NCBI GenBank assembly: GCA_021018815.1
Contig: JAITYX010000052.1
Span: 2,222,501-2,286,500 of the forward strand
Source: Talinum fruticosum
Lineage: Eukaryota; Streptophyta; Magnoliopsida; Caryophyllales; Talinaceae
Length of the DNA stretch: 64,000 nucleotides
Direction: 5' to 3'
Below the pieces are notes generated by a model. The model did not search any database, was not told the DNA's origin, and saw only the letters and a list, made by a program, of their open reading frames with translations. This document shows positions 13,681 through 25,052 of this stretch, one piece after another. The position numbers and the translations under genes are program-made. Each line of letters opens with the position of its first letter. Position 1 is the stretch's first letter.

Positions 13681-14933
13681 ATGAACAAACAGCACAAACT
13701 CGCCTAAACATATGAACCACTCACCGGTTCACCGATTGGGTGTCTGCCTTGGTAGTCATCGATGTCGAGGATGACACAGAGAAAGCAACGAGAGAGGAAA
13801 GAAATGAGTGAGAGCCCGGGAGCGAGAAAAAGTGTGCGAGCGAGAGATCGTTGACGAGAGAGCCTCCCAGCGCAGCGAGAGAACGACGAGAGAAAGAGGG
13901 AAGAAGAGGAGAGGGTGCTCACGACAAGAGAGAAAGAGGGAAGAGGAAGCACTAAGTAGGCAGACTTAGGGAACTAGGGTTTCTTAGTTTTTTTTTGCCT
14001 AAAATTTGGTTCCGGGCCTAAAATTTGGACCTCATGAGTCATGTCTCTCATAAACAACCTTTCTCAGCTTCTTTTTTTTTTAACCATTTAACAAAATGGG
14101 TTATGGGTATTTAAGTGGGGCGGGTATGGGGTGGGTATTACGGGTACGGGTTGTGGGTGTTATATGGGGTGGGTGAAGTCTAAACCCATACCCATACTCG
14201 CCCCATACCCATTTTAACCATACCCGTCCCAAACCCATTTTTAAAATTTTTTAACACTCATTCGTGTTTTAAATGGGGCGGGTTTTGTGGGTTTTAAACG
14301 GGTTTGGGTTTTTCTGCCAGCCCTAGTCGGGGTGTGCCGGCAGCATTTTGTGGGTGGCGGTAGGTCCGACGAAGACTGGTCGGTGGTGGTGAAAAGGCAG
14401 TCGTGACGAGTAAAGGGGTGTGAAGAAGGCGAGGTGAGGGAGAACTTGAAGTTGAAGATGAATTGCTAGGCTTGCATTATAAATTTTCTACCCACTCCGA
14501 ATACTTGTAGCAAATTCTCCCCTTTTTTTCTTTTTCTTTTGTCTTGAAAATTTTAATAACTTTAAATATTTTTACTATTAGTTTTACCACATGGTTAAAT
14601 ATTTACTCATATATTTGGCCATTTTTATTTGCTTGGATATATTTTCTAACTTTTACCATATCCTTTTTTTCGAGTTACTTATCATTTTAATTATAAATAA
14701 ATCGATTCGAGACACAATTTTGCATTATTCGAGTGTATATACATTTTTTGTACAAATGTAAATTTGTGCGAATTATTCATTATTATTTGCGATTATCAAA
14801 TTTGTTCGTACTTTTTTATATTTCGATTTCGAGTTTTTTTGTTTTTGCACGGCTCACTTGCTCTTAAACAAAATTAAGACGATATAATATAAATTTAAAG
14901 TAATTAATTGCGATTAAGTTTCGGGGTGTTACA

Positions 14934-15690
14934 GGTGGAGAGCGAGAAGGAGCCGGATAACAAAATGGGTCGAGATAACAAGAGCAAGAACGAGCCAAAG
15001 CGGAAGACGGAGAGTGAGAGCCGGAGAGAAATAGGCCAGCGATGGTAGAGCGAGAGTCGGAAAGCGTGAGGTAACCGGAGGGCCGGAGAGAGCCGGAGGG
15101 CCGGAGGTAGCCGGAGAGAAAGAGGGAGCTGGAGAAAGAGAGCCCGGGATGGCAGAGAGGGAGCCGAAAAGGGAGAGGGAGCCTGGAGCAGAGATCAAGA
15201 GAAGGGGATAAATGAGGGAGATGTGAATAAGGTAGGCCGACACTGCGACTAATGACGAGAACAAGGAGAGGGAGTTAAGTTCAACGCTTTATTTTATAAA
15301 AATCTTCATAAGTATAGAATTACAATTCTATGAATTTTTAAATATTTTTAATAATTGATTTTTTATTTTATACTGTATATAATTTATAAATTTTATTTTA
15401 TAAAAAAATTTATTATTATTTTAAGTAGTTAATGTTATTCAAATACTCATTATAAATTTTTAAATAATTTATTTAATTAAGAGTTTTTATTTTATATATA
15501 ATTTGTAAGTTTTGTTTAATGAAAATCCTTATCATCATTTTAAGTAATCAAAAGTCTCGATTAAATGATCCCTTAATTGACAATATATTAAATATTTTTT
15601 CACAACAGTTGTGAAACTTCGATTTTGGATTTGGTTACCAATACACGTGAGTTGTTTATTTATTACTTGAGTTTTTGACATAATTGGGGA
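14934..15690 (-). repeat. Right half of the split VPS53-upstream copy
   Basis: On the minus strand this matches about 27050-27730: the purine-rich leader with GAGAGCGAGA..GAGCCGG, the TTTTTATAAAATAAA box and the AT-rich arm. It continues exactly where 2640-3261 stopped. A further short fragment at about 15600-15690 repeats part of 2745-2890 (GATTTGGTTACCAAT..TTACTTGAGTTTTT), so pieces of the unit are dispersed more widely. Confidence 0.75.
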
Positions 15691-15773
15691 CATAGTCTAA
15701 GATGTTGTCAATTAAGGGAGCATTTAATTGAGACTCGAAATGGATATTAGCCTAGTTTCATTGCATAAGTCAT

Positions 15774-17084
15774 TTATTGTGTCAATACTCGAATAAAAGT
15801 ATGATTAGACAACCAACTTTTAATATATGAGCATGTGGTGACAAGTCCTCCAAAGGGCAATGCGTTCAACAATTTGTCTTGATATACATGTTTGACATAA
15901 TTGGGGACATAGTCAATAGAGTAGTAAATCTTTTCGGTTTCGGCAAATTTGTCCATGTTTTTCTCATTCAAAGTGTCAACTTCTTTATCCGTAGGGATGA
16001 CTATAACTCTGTCAATCATATACATTGTATCACCTGCATGGTTACTCAAATCAGGAAAGATCACATCGGAATAATCAACGGGATTACCATGATCAAGTAA
16101 CATGTGTATTGATGGTGGCAACTTGATCATATATTCATTGACGGTATATTCAGGTCCATCTCCCACTCCGAGCTAGAAAGTTGCAAAATCCTCATCAAGT
16201 TGAGACCTTATGTTTTGTGTCAAATGAAGTACTCATTCATTTGTCTACAATGTTCACTTGATGAAACATGCATTGATTGTCTCAACTTTAGTACCCTTTG
16301 GTATAACCAATAAGACTCGTCTAAAATCTCCATTAAAGACCATCACTTTGCGAAGCTTACTCCGTAATATCTCTAAAACTACAATCAATAGTCTCAATGC
16401 ACGTTGATGAGTCACAATGGCTTCATCTTATATAATAGCTACAACCTGTTTTATCAAATGCACTTCTACATATTGTCTAGTAAGACGATACATTGACGAT
16501 GTATCCTAATGTCTTATGTGCTATTTTAACTTTATATAAAAGTGTTGCAACAATTCAAGAGCTAAGCTGCAGCGAGTCCGAATTGACCTTCAAGTTTCAT
16601 AATAATAAGAATGCCAAGATATAAGAATATTTTTCCTGTCCCACCGAGTGCATCTACAAAAACATGACACCGTTGTTTATGCTAATATCCTTCATAATTG
16701 TGTTAAATGCATATCGTTGGTTATCATTGAGATTTTGGGTATAATGAATATCTTTATGTGGCACTGGCACGGACAATTCAGCATGTAAAGCCCTAGACAA
16801 TTGAACCCCTTCATCATCTTGGAGTTAGTTGTGCGAGCTTAAAATCTGTAATTTTATGACCTAATTGTTTAATTTTAACATCCGATATATTTCAAGTAGA
16901 GCATAATTGAGTGCAAAATCATGATTTGCTGAGGAAGTTGAAGGATAATCCTTATCCATGAATGGAAAGAATTCATCCCAATAGTTACGGACTCCGGTTG
17001 GTTGATAGTATACCGAAACAGATGACAAATAACCATCGAAATGACGATGATATTCTCGTTATGGATGCATCCATTAAACATCAT
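15774..17084 (-). pseudogene. Helitron helicase (PIF1-like), decayed
   Basis: Reading the minus strand downwards, LNDNQRYAFNTIMKDI is followed by FVDALGGTGKIFLYLGIL, the Walker A region (GGTGK at about 16640-16655). Next is LIKQVVAII.DEAIVTHQRAL, the Walker B/DEA region with the preceding Trp lost to a stop, then NGDFRRVLLVIPKGTKVE. An open stretch follows at 16166-15774 with MGDGPEY..KLPPSI..VIFPDL and DRVIVIPTDKEVDTLNEKN. A frameshift near 15840 moves the LSPHAHILKVGCLIILL segment to another frame. These are the conserved blocks of Helitron helicases in the correct order. Several stops and shifts make it inactive. The Rep nuclease half is not recognisable. Confidence 0.88.
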
Positions 17085-18655
17085 CGAATACTAGCATCAT
17101 TATACATGAGACTTAATTTTTCTACAACTTCTCTGAATGTTGGATAAGTAATACCATTAACAATTCCGAGATGTGCAAACGATTACGGGCCTTTAACAGA
17201 TTGAACAACAATCGCATATAAAATCTTTCTCCATCGGTTGGATTCGCATATATATTCAGCCAACGACTATTTGATTATTTTGTCTCGTTCTCTAAGTATG
17301 TGAGGTTTCAATTCATCGATAGTATTTAGGGAATTTTGCATAAAGATAGTTTCTTGTATCCATATCAATAATGTTCATATTTAAGAATTCTATAAGCATC
17401 GTACGGGAATTACGTAAGTTGATTTGGCGTTACTAATTTTTCTATCTAAAAATTAAAATTAAAATTAAATTAGATTTCTTAGAGTATGATACATTATACT
17501 CTTCACTCTTCCGAACATTTATGTGCTCTATTAGATATTACTCACTTCTTCCTATTTTATTTGCATAGGTTGTTAACCATATTAATAATTTAACGAACAT
17601 AATAAAAATTGCTAATAATATGCTTAGGTTATTTCAAATCAGTGTTTGAATAACATAGATTACTTAAAATAATGATAAAGATTTTCATAAAATAAAACTT
17701 ATGAAATATATATATATATAAAATAAAAACTTTTAATTAAAATTAATTTTGTGGTAGTCTTTTTACTCAAGAGTTGGGTTATTGATGTACTCAAATTTTG
17801 CCTACCTATGGTTAAAAATAGTACATAGAGAAAATATGTAACTAAATTGCAAAGACATAATTAAAATGAATTGAAGGAAGATCATGGAGTGTTGCAAATA
17901 ATCATGATACACTCAACCCTTTTAATTCAATGACTTATCATATAAGCAAAAACATAACTTTCAAATCTTAACAATGTTATTTATTTTTATTAAAGAATAT
18001 TAAAATTTATCAATGTAATATGATTATAACATTAACATAGAATACTACTATCGATATACTAATTATAACGCAGATTATAAATTAGCTTGCAAAATCACGA
18101 AATTAATGTATCTTATGATATTATTTACTTTGATACCCATATTATGAAGTATTTAGTGAGGATTCAATTTCATAATTTTGAAAGTATTAACTCAGTTAGA
18201 AGCAATAGAAGAAGACAAAAAAAAAACACTAATCCTTTAGAATAATTTAGATTATATGACAGAAAATTAATCGTTAGTGAGCGGATCATATTTAATAAAA
18301 TATAAAAAAATGGTAAATGCACAAAGTAAACAATAAAAATTAATTCTTTTATTTATTTAAATTTAATTTAATTTAAATGCACGGAGTAATGTAATAGACC
18401 TTAGTGAACTATGAATTAGTAAAGTAAATGTTTATTAAAAATACTTACGGTAATGAAAGTAATAACGTCATAAATACGTGTCTTTGTAAAAAATACTATC
18501 TTAAAATGTCAAAATAGTAGGGAGTAAATACTAAGAGAGAGATCAAGGCGAATGACATAATGTTGAGTTCATTGATGGCGCAGGCTCACGAAGACTTCTC
18601 TTCCTCTTCTTACTCTACTTGTACCTACGGGGAACCATGATAGAGTTATATTTTG

Positions 18656-20021
18656 CTACAAAAATGTTAGAATATTAATATCATGTGCGTATATCGTGTA
18701 TCTTGTATATGTATAATTGATATTTTGTAAGTGATAAACTTTTTCCTCCCAATCAACAGATGTAATAAGAGTGATAGGTTCTTCTAATTTTTGATTGCAT
18801 GGAGGCTCAATAAGAAATACCCATTGTTTATCTAGGTAATCATCTATAATAACGTACAATAAAAGCTCCCCATACGATCTGCAGGAAAACATAATGTGGA
18901 AAAATTATTAATATGTACAATAAATGTTATGGAATGCAATGGGTAGTACAATACCTATGATGCATATGTATCTAAGTCTGTCGTGCTTGCATGGAGAAGA
19001 ATTCGAACATCATCGTGGAGAACATTAAATGTTCTATAATATGTATGATGTTTTAAAAGAACCCTCAAGAAGTACCTATAATTTGAATAAGATAGTGAAT
19101 AATAATGTTATCATTCAATAGAAAATGTGTAATAAGAAGTATATATCGATAACAAAAATTTGAGTATAACAAACCTTTTTTGAGTGATATCTTTGGAGCT
19201 CGACATGTACAATAACGTAGATTCAAATACATAAGTATGGGCACTCTTTTTGCAATTAATGAAAGCGTCATAAACCATAGGGTATATGTCACTAACATAT
19301 GCAAAAATCCTGAAATATTTCACTCGTATATATAGAAAACTTATAATATCACAATATAAAATTTAGAAGGAAGTAGGAAATTTATATAAAATTGAGAAGT
19401 ATGCTTTACATTTGGCCTAGATCCGTAGTTGCCCAACGTAATCCTCGTAACAGTGAACAACTTCTCCATATGCACAATCCGTAAAGTTCTCTTACTAATG
19501 AAATCAAAGTGATCTACCATACCTTCGATAGAATGAATACCTAATACATACAATAAAATTATTAGGTGTGTTCAAATATATGTAACTTGTATGAAGTATA
19601 AAAATTGAATATAATACTATAAGTACCATCCTTCCAAGACGTGTGTCTGCTTCGGTTTTAGGATTAATCACCAATCTATTAATTGGTAAAGTAGACACCG
19701 ATAACCCTAAAATCAAAATATATAGAAAATACACATTATAAATGTATACTATCATAATGACTAAAATTGAACAGTTTTACAAATAAAATATACTTTATTT
19801 GGATAGTAGAAGTACCATGATAGTAGAAGTACCATTATAGTAGAAGTACCATTATAGTCTCTAACATGTACTCTAGAAGTAAGAAGTACAACTTCATTGT
19901 ACAAAGAACGGTGAAGATGAGTGTCATCCACTTCCGCAAAATCTCCCCACAAAGTTAACCTCAAAGAATGTATCCTATACATATAGATTATATGTACGAA
20001 TGTTAGGTAAAAAAGATGCAT
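18656..20021 (-). pseudogene. RPA1-like single-strand DNA-binding protein, Helitron-associated
   Basis: Six short coding blocks, separated by intron-like gaps, run down the minus strand: LRLTLWGDFAEVD..VRDYNG (about 19985-19850), GLSVSTLPINRLVINPK (about 19705), a block ending TRITLGNYGSRPNVK (about 19410), RIFAYVSDIYPMVYDAF with INCKKSA (about 19310-19180), LRVLLKHHTYYRTFNVLHDD (about 19075-18970) and LDKQWVFLIEPPCNQKL (about 18840). The LTLWGDFA and INxK motifs and the later Cys-containing block fit RPA large-subunit OB folds. Two zinc-ligand cysteines appear replaced (YDAF for YDAC; YMSSSK for a CxxC-type pair). Some blocks remain open with plausible splice borders, but an intact product seems unlikely. 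Confidence 0.7.
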
Positions 20022-20619
20022 TGATTAACGTCATGATAATACATACGAGTATATTACAAAATAGTAAAAATAAAATGATAAAAAATTAATATAATTATAA
20101 AATAATAAGGCGTGGTCATATTCAATGTAAATTACATATTAGGCGGTGCATAGCAATATAATTTAATATATGAAATAAATTTATTAAAAAACTAAAAAAT
20201 TTCAAATATTTCAAATAAAGAGACTGAAAAAATTAATACATGTATACATATAACATATAAATGATAAACTTAAGATAAAAAAGAAAATGTGAATTTGAAA
20301 TCTATCTTTAATAATACCCGAGAGTCAAAGAAGAAACTTGTGAAATCAAAATAAAACTTTAGAAGAAACTTGAATTCGAGTACCTTCAATAATGCCCGAG
20401 AATTATAGAACAAACCTAATCAAAATTTTAAAAACAAATTTATACTTAAGTCAAAATTTTTTGTTCAAATTACAGAATTAGAAAAATTTGTACTCAACTC
20501 GATACTTTATCATGCAAAGAAAAGAACATAAAGACATTAAAAAACAAATATCGATAACATCAAAAGATCAATTCTGTTTGGGAGAACATAACTCATGTCG
20601 ACCTTGCACTACTGGAAAA

Positions 20620-20910
20620 GCAGACAATTAGCGACGTAAATAGCGACGGAAAATTGTGAAATAGCGACGGATTTTTGGAAATAGCGACGGAAATATTCCG
20701 TCACTAAAATTTAGCGACGGAAATTCCCTAGTAGCGACGGATCGACGACGGAAACAACTTCGTAGCTGATGTAAATCAGCGACGGAATGAAGTTTCCGTC
20801 GTTGATTTAGCGACGAAATTTGTGGTATTTTCGTCGCTGTTTTCCATCGCCGATCCGCGCAGATTTGTCAGCTGTTCGTCTCTAATCCGTCGCTAATCCG
20901 TCCATTGTTC
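20620..20910. repeat. CACTA subterminal repeats, left end
   Basis: About a dozen copies of TAGCGACGGAA or its complement TTCCGTCGCTA are crowded into 290 bases next to the left terminal repeat. In En/Spm-type elements such arrays are binding sites for the element-encoded protein; that role is inferred here from family knowledge. Confidence 0.9.
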
Positions 20911-21219
20911 AGTCGCTATCATGACAGAATTCCAAAATACATTTTTCTAATAATTCGTTACCCTAGTACAAAAATTGTGAATGGATATACAAATCCAACA
21001 TTGACATATGTGACAATTACATTTGGCATTTACATATGTCGGCTACAAAGTACTCATCCAAGTTGGATATACAAATCCAACATACATGTTCAAAATCATG
21101 AACAATCCAAACATATTTAAAACCAATTCACAAGTTCACAAAAGCAACCATACAAAAGTTCACAAGAAACCATAAACACATGTGAAAAGTTTGCAAAATG
21201 TTCACCAATACACAAAAGC

Positions 21220-23079
21220 TCACAATGAATTCGGGGTCCTCACTCTTCCTCTTCCTCTTCCTCTTCCTCTTGTGGTTTGTACTGGTCGACGGTGAGATCC
21301 GGATGCTTGCTGAGATTCCATGAATTCAGTGAAATGTGCTATTGGCTCAGCGAAACTGTCCACCTTTTCTTTAAGCTGCCTATTTTCCAACCCAAGCACA
21401 CGAGCATGTTTAATCCATTGATGTAACTCAAAAGTTAAATTATACACAGTTGCTCTCAAATCCGAGTCATCCGGAGTAGAAGCTTTCGGTGATTTGAAGG
21501 ACATGGTTGGTTTTAAGTTTTTAGCCTCGGATTCAAGTCCATAAATGCGACCTTTCTTGTTCGCATTGGCTTTGACCCACAACTCATGTTGTGAAGGGGT
21601 GGAGACATGATCCTCGGAAGAGTTGGGCTCATCGGTAGAAGGTTGAGTGGGTTGAGTGTTTTGCAATTCTTCCCACTCTTTTTGAAACTTGTCCTGAATA
21701 ATATATAAATATTTGAGGCATGTAACTATCACGAGGTTGTCAAAGAAAACCATATATTGAAAAATATGAAAATTGCATATATAAGGTTACTCACATAAAT
21801 GGCCTTGAATTTTTGGTCGACCCATTCGTCCTTTTTTGTTTTGTGGGTTCGTGAAAGTAGTTGGGTCGGTAGACTCCTTTATCTAAATACAAAAAAGTTA
21901 GTATAGATTTAATTTACTAATATGAACATGTTAATAGTTGCATGCGTAATCACTAATAAAGAGGTATGTACCAATCGCTGCTTATGCTCCATCATAGGGA
22001 TTGAGCCACAAGTATGAAGCGATGAACCAAGTCCACCTTGATCAGCATTGCGGTTTTCCGAGCTCTGCTCACGGAACTTGTTGTAGTCGGCGGTTTCCCA
22101 ATATTCCAACAACTCTCGTCGGTAGTTGTCACCCAACCATTTCGCCTTCTTCTTATTTTTCCTTGCCTTCAGCATGAAGTCCTTTAATCGATCACTTCCT
22201 TTCTTCTCAAAATTTCTTCTTATTTGGACTTCATCGGCTGGTGACCAAGTGAAAAATTTATATATAAATGAAAAGGTAGTTTATAAGTTATGAAATTATA
22301 ATATAATGCTCAAACATGCACAATAAGTCATTATGTTATCTCAAATTCAGAAAACTAAAGATTTGTCATTACCTTGAACTCGGAAAACCACGAGATCACG
22401 TTGCGATCGAGGAACTTTACCCCATGTAGGCCATGCTCCGTCATACTTGCTTTGGAAGATGTGGGAAATCGTGCTCACAACTTTATCAATGGAGAAGAAC
22501 CTAATCAAAAACATAGAAGACAGTTAGTTATACTTTTCTACTATTAAGCTTAATTTATTTGATTACTTATTATCACACTTACCCTTCACCATCCGACTCG
22601 AGCCGAATCTTTTCCGACTGCTAACACTGCTTGATTCAAGGCTAGCATGCTCGTTACCTGCATCGGTTAGCCAATCATTTGTAGGCCTTTGTGGTGGCCT
22701 TTGTTCGGCACCATCGTAGATGCGTGGTATAAGGGTCGTACCATATTGGTTATATGCGTACGTATTGGGCGGGTTTGAGTACATATGAGCGTGTTGAGAA
22801 TATGGAGGGTTTGGGATGAAAGACCCACCCATTGGGCTTTGCATGTGTGGGATGTTTGGAGGTTGGAAATAAGGAGGGTTGGGAATGAATGACCCACCCA
22901 TTAGAGTTTTGTTGTAAGGGGAGTGTGGAGATAATGCTCCACCTACAAGACACTCGAAGGTTAGGAGGGTTTTGAGAGGGGGTAGAAGTGCTTACATCAT
23001 TACCTTCACCATTAGTACCGACGTTTCTAGCCCTTCCCCGAGTAGCTGATCTTTTCAACTTACCTCTACCTCTCTCCAT
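21220..23079 (-). CDS. CACTA second protein, Ptta/En/Spm plant transposase family (Transposase_24)
   Basis: The likely gene has five exons on the minus strand: about 23079-22583, 22500-22373, 22237-21972, 21882-21795 and 21693-21220, all with GT-AG borders. The start MERGRGKLKR is followed by a Pro/Gly-rich stretch with repeated GGSFIPNPPY units. Then come KYDGAWPTWGKVP, the Transposase_24-type segment RRNFEKKGSDRLKDFM..WLGDNYRRELLEYWET, KKDEWVDQKFKAIY, ELWVKANANKKGRIYGL, a predicted coiled coil (VLGLENRQLKEKVDSF) and a basic RGRGRGRGR tail. A one-base frame change near 22945 lies in exon 1. In related elements this class of protein binds the subterminal repeats. Its frame is far better preserved than that of the TNP2 remnant beside it. 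Confidence 0.78.
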
Positions 23080-23329
23080 ATTTCCTAACATAAACAACAT
23101 AAAAACATTATTAGTAAACATCCAATAGTTAAAGTGATTCAATATAAAACAAAATATAAACATTAGTAAACATATAAACATGTAAGCGTTAGATATAAAT
23201 ATTCTTCTATTAAGAAATTACGCTTCAATTGTTTCACCTTCATTACATTAATAAGAATTCATTTGATTACAACATAAATGAAAGTTATTCAATATAAAAC
23301 AAACCCAAAAAAAAAAAACAATCATCAAC

Positions 23330-23729
23330 TAGCCATCATCCTCATCATCGGGATCATCATTGTCTTCTTCACTATCCTCTTCGGCATCATTGAATATGAG
23401 ATGTTCTTCTTCCTCATCGGTGATGTTATCATCATCTCATTCACCTTCCACATCTTCTTCACCATCCTCTTCTTCACTAACATCCTCAATCCCATCTTCT
23501 TGGTTTAAAATTACATAATCTCCTTATACTTCCGATTTTTTCATTTGCGACATGGACACCTATATTGTTGATTATGTACAAATTCTGATTGACTTCTAGC
23601 ATGTGCATAAAACTCCTCAACCCCGTCTAAAAAATCTTGTCTATACCCAACTCTACCAGGTAATAACCTACGATACATCCATCTACGATGTATAGGCCCG
23701 TCCATATATATTCGATTGACATTTAACAA
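23330..23729 (-). pseudogene. TNP2 transposase remnant: associated domain plus acidic tail
   Basis: The minus strand encodes MDGPIHRRWMYRRLLPGRVG, then FLDGVEEFYAHA and YRCPCRK, the N-terminal transposase-associated domain (Transpos_assoc) found before TNP2. After a stop, a run dominated by Asp and Glu (DGIEDVSEEEDGEEDVEGE, continuing to about 23330) looks like the acidic C-terminus. The several hundred residues of catalytic core between them are missing. The hydrophobic frame on the opposite strand at 23278-23508 is only the complement of this acidic tail. Confidence 0.82.
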
Positions 23730-24784
23730 TTTATTAAATTATTAGTTAGTAATCAATACATGGAGATGTTATGATTACATTTCTTCTATAATGAACATAA
23801 TATATATAACCATTATGCATTGAACATATACTTTTCTTATACATAAATTTCTTTAATTTCTATATTTTACTCGTAAGTATTTATGTCATAATTAAACTAA
23901 TCATACCTAATTAGCATAAATAAACTCACACAAATATAATTGATTACATTATTTCACCTAATTAGTATAAAATAATGCACACACAATTATAATGTATACA
24001 ATTATTTCAAAATTTACAACAATCATTTCATTTCTAATTTCACACAATTAACCACTAGTTATAAATAATTTGTCAAATGTTCAATAAATTTATAAATAAA
24101 CCACAAACAATTGCACATATATAAATCACAAATAACATTTACTTCAACTTCAACAATAATTTCCAACAAATCTAACCCCACATACTTTAAACAACACAAA
24201 TTTTATACATAAATAACATTAACTTCAACTTCAATAATAATTTCCAACAAATCTAACTTCACATACTTTAAACAACACATCATCTATACATAAACAATAT
24301 TTACTTCAACTTCAACAATAATTTCTAATGAATCTAACCTCACATACTTTAAACAACACAACATCTATACATAAATAACACAATTGCACATTTTTCTTTT
24401 CAAATTCATTCACAAACAACATTAATTTGCAACAAATTATATAAATTCATCAATTTGAAGTTAAATTATTAAAAACCCTAAATCAAATAACAATCAAGAA
24501 AACAATACCTTGCACTAGGCGGCGGCGGCATCGGGAAGGGCGATGGCGACGGCGACTTCCTTCGAGCGACAGCGACCAAAGGAGAACTCACCCGTCTTTG
24601 GCCTTCGGGTTCCTCACGCGGCGGACGAAGGGCGGCGGGCGGAAGGAGGGGCGGCGGGCGAACCGGCGGCGGGAGGAGGTTGTCAACTAGCTGGGCACTC
24701 TCGCTCGCAAATTCGCTCGGGGTCTTCTCTCTCTCTTCGCTTTCGTTAAGTCGATCCGGTCGAAAGGCCGGATCTGGATTTATT

Positions 24785-25040
24785 CAGCGTTAGCGACGGA
24801 ACAACGACGGACTTTTCCGTCGCTAAAGACTAAATTAATTTTTTTTTTTTGTTCTCCTAGATCTGAAAATTTGAAATACCCAGCTACGGATTAGTGACGG
24901 ATATTTCCGTCGCTAATTTATCCCTTTTCCGTCGCTAATTCCGTCACTGCATCGACATAGTTGCCGGTTTTGTCGGTTTCCGTTGTTGATTCCGTCGCTA
25001 TGTGGCGATGGAACTGTATCCGTCGCTATTTAACAGTTTT
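24785..25040. repeat. CACTA subterminal repeats, right end
   Basis: TAGCGACGGA and TCCGTCGCTA motifs again crowd the last 260 bases of the element, in inverted arrangement relative to the left end. A poly-T stretch at 24839-24850 lies among them. Confidence 0.9.
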
Positions 25041-25052
25041 GTAGTAGTGTTG

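Larger units (their letters stand above)
9381..14325 (-). mobile_element. Complete hAT transposon with 8-bp target duplication
   Basis: The terminal inverted repeats start TAGAGCTGGCA on the left and, reverse-complemented, TAGGGCTGGCA on the right. Both ends are flanked by the identical octamer GTCGGGGT (9373-9380 and 14326-14333), the duplication size expected of hAT elements. The subterminal regions carry many GGGTATGGG-type motifs. The 4945-bp element sits in LTR R3. It encodes a decayed RICESLEEPER-like transposase on the minus strand and holds a later insertion at about 11068-12090, so it is no longer autonomous. Confidence 0.93.
3262..14933 (-). mobile_element. Outer LTR copy R3, interrupted by nested elements
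   Basis: The ends are TGTAACGCCCC (3262) and GGGGTGTTACA (ending 14933), an inverted TG..CA pair. Without its inserts (3367-6327, about 6731-7868 and 9381-14325) the repeat is about 2.6 kb. Bases 14460-14933 are the reverse complement of the first part of copy R4 (from 59626), and 9060-9200 matches R4 around 60450-60600. The flanks join into one copy of the 27.05-28.38 kb sequence. The target duplication is decayed (AGCCG against GGTG/GGTGG). No internal coding region is visible, so it is probably a solo LTR. Confidence 0.7.
15700..20040 (-). mobile_element. Relic of an autonomous-type Helitron, ends unresolved
   Basis: Two Helitron-associated coding relics lie on the same strand: a PIF1-like helicase (15774-17084) and an RPA-like gene (18656-20021). 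Plant Helitrons commonly carry both. The DNA between them (17.1-18.6 kb) is AT-rich and unrecognised, except that 17590-17745 resembles the AT-rich arm at 27200-27330. I could not identify the 5' TC end or the 3' hairpin with CTRR, so the borders are approximate. Confidence 0.65.
20607..25049 (-). mobile_element. Complete CACTA (En/Spm-type) element, non-autonomous
   Basis: The ends are CACTACTGGAAAA on the left and, reverse-complemented, CACTACTACAAAA on the right, flanked by the 3-bp duplication TTG (20604-20606 and 25050-25052). Both subterminal regions are packed with TAGCGACGGA motifs in both orientations. The minus strand carries a TNP2 remnant (23330-23729) and then a spliced second gene (21220-23079), the usual CACTA gene order. 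The catalytic DDE region of TNP2 is gone, so mobility would need a transposase from elsewhere. Bases 23.8-24.5 kb are AT-rich with a repeated TTTACTTCAACTTCAA..TTTCCAAC block; 24.53-24.76 kb is GC-rich and leader-like. Confidence 0.95.

Noticed and set aside
23278..23508. Hydrophobic 76-codon + strand frame resembling a membrane protein
   Set aside because: It is the complement of the acidic Asp/Glu tail of the TNP2 remnant.
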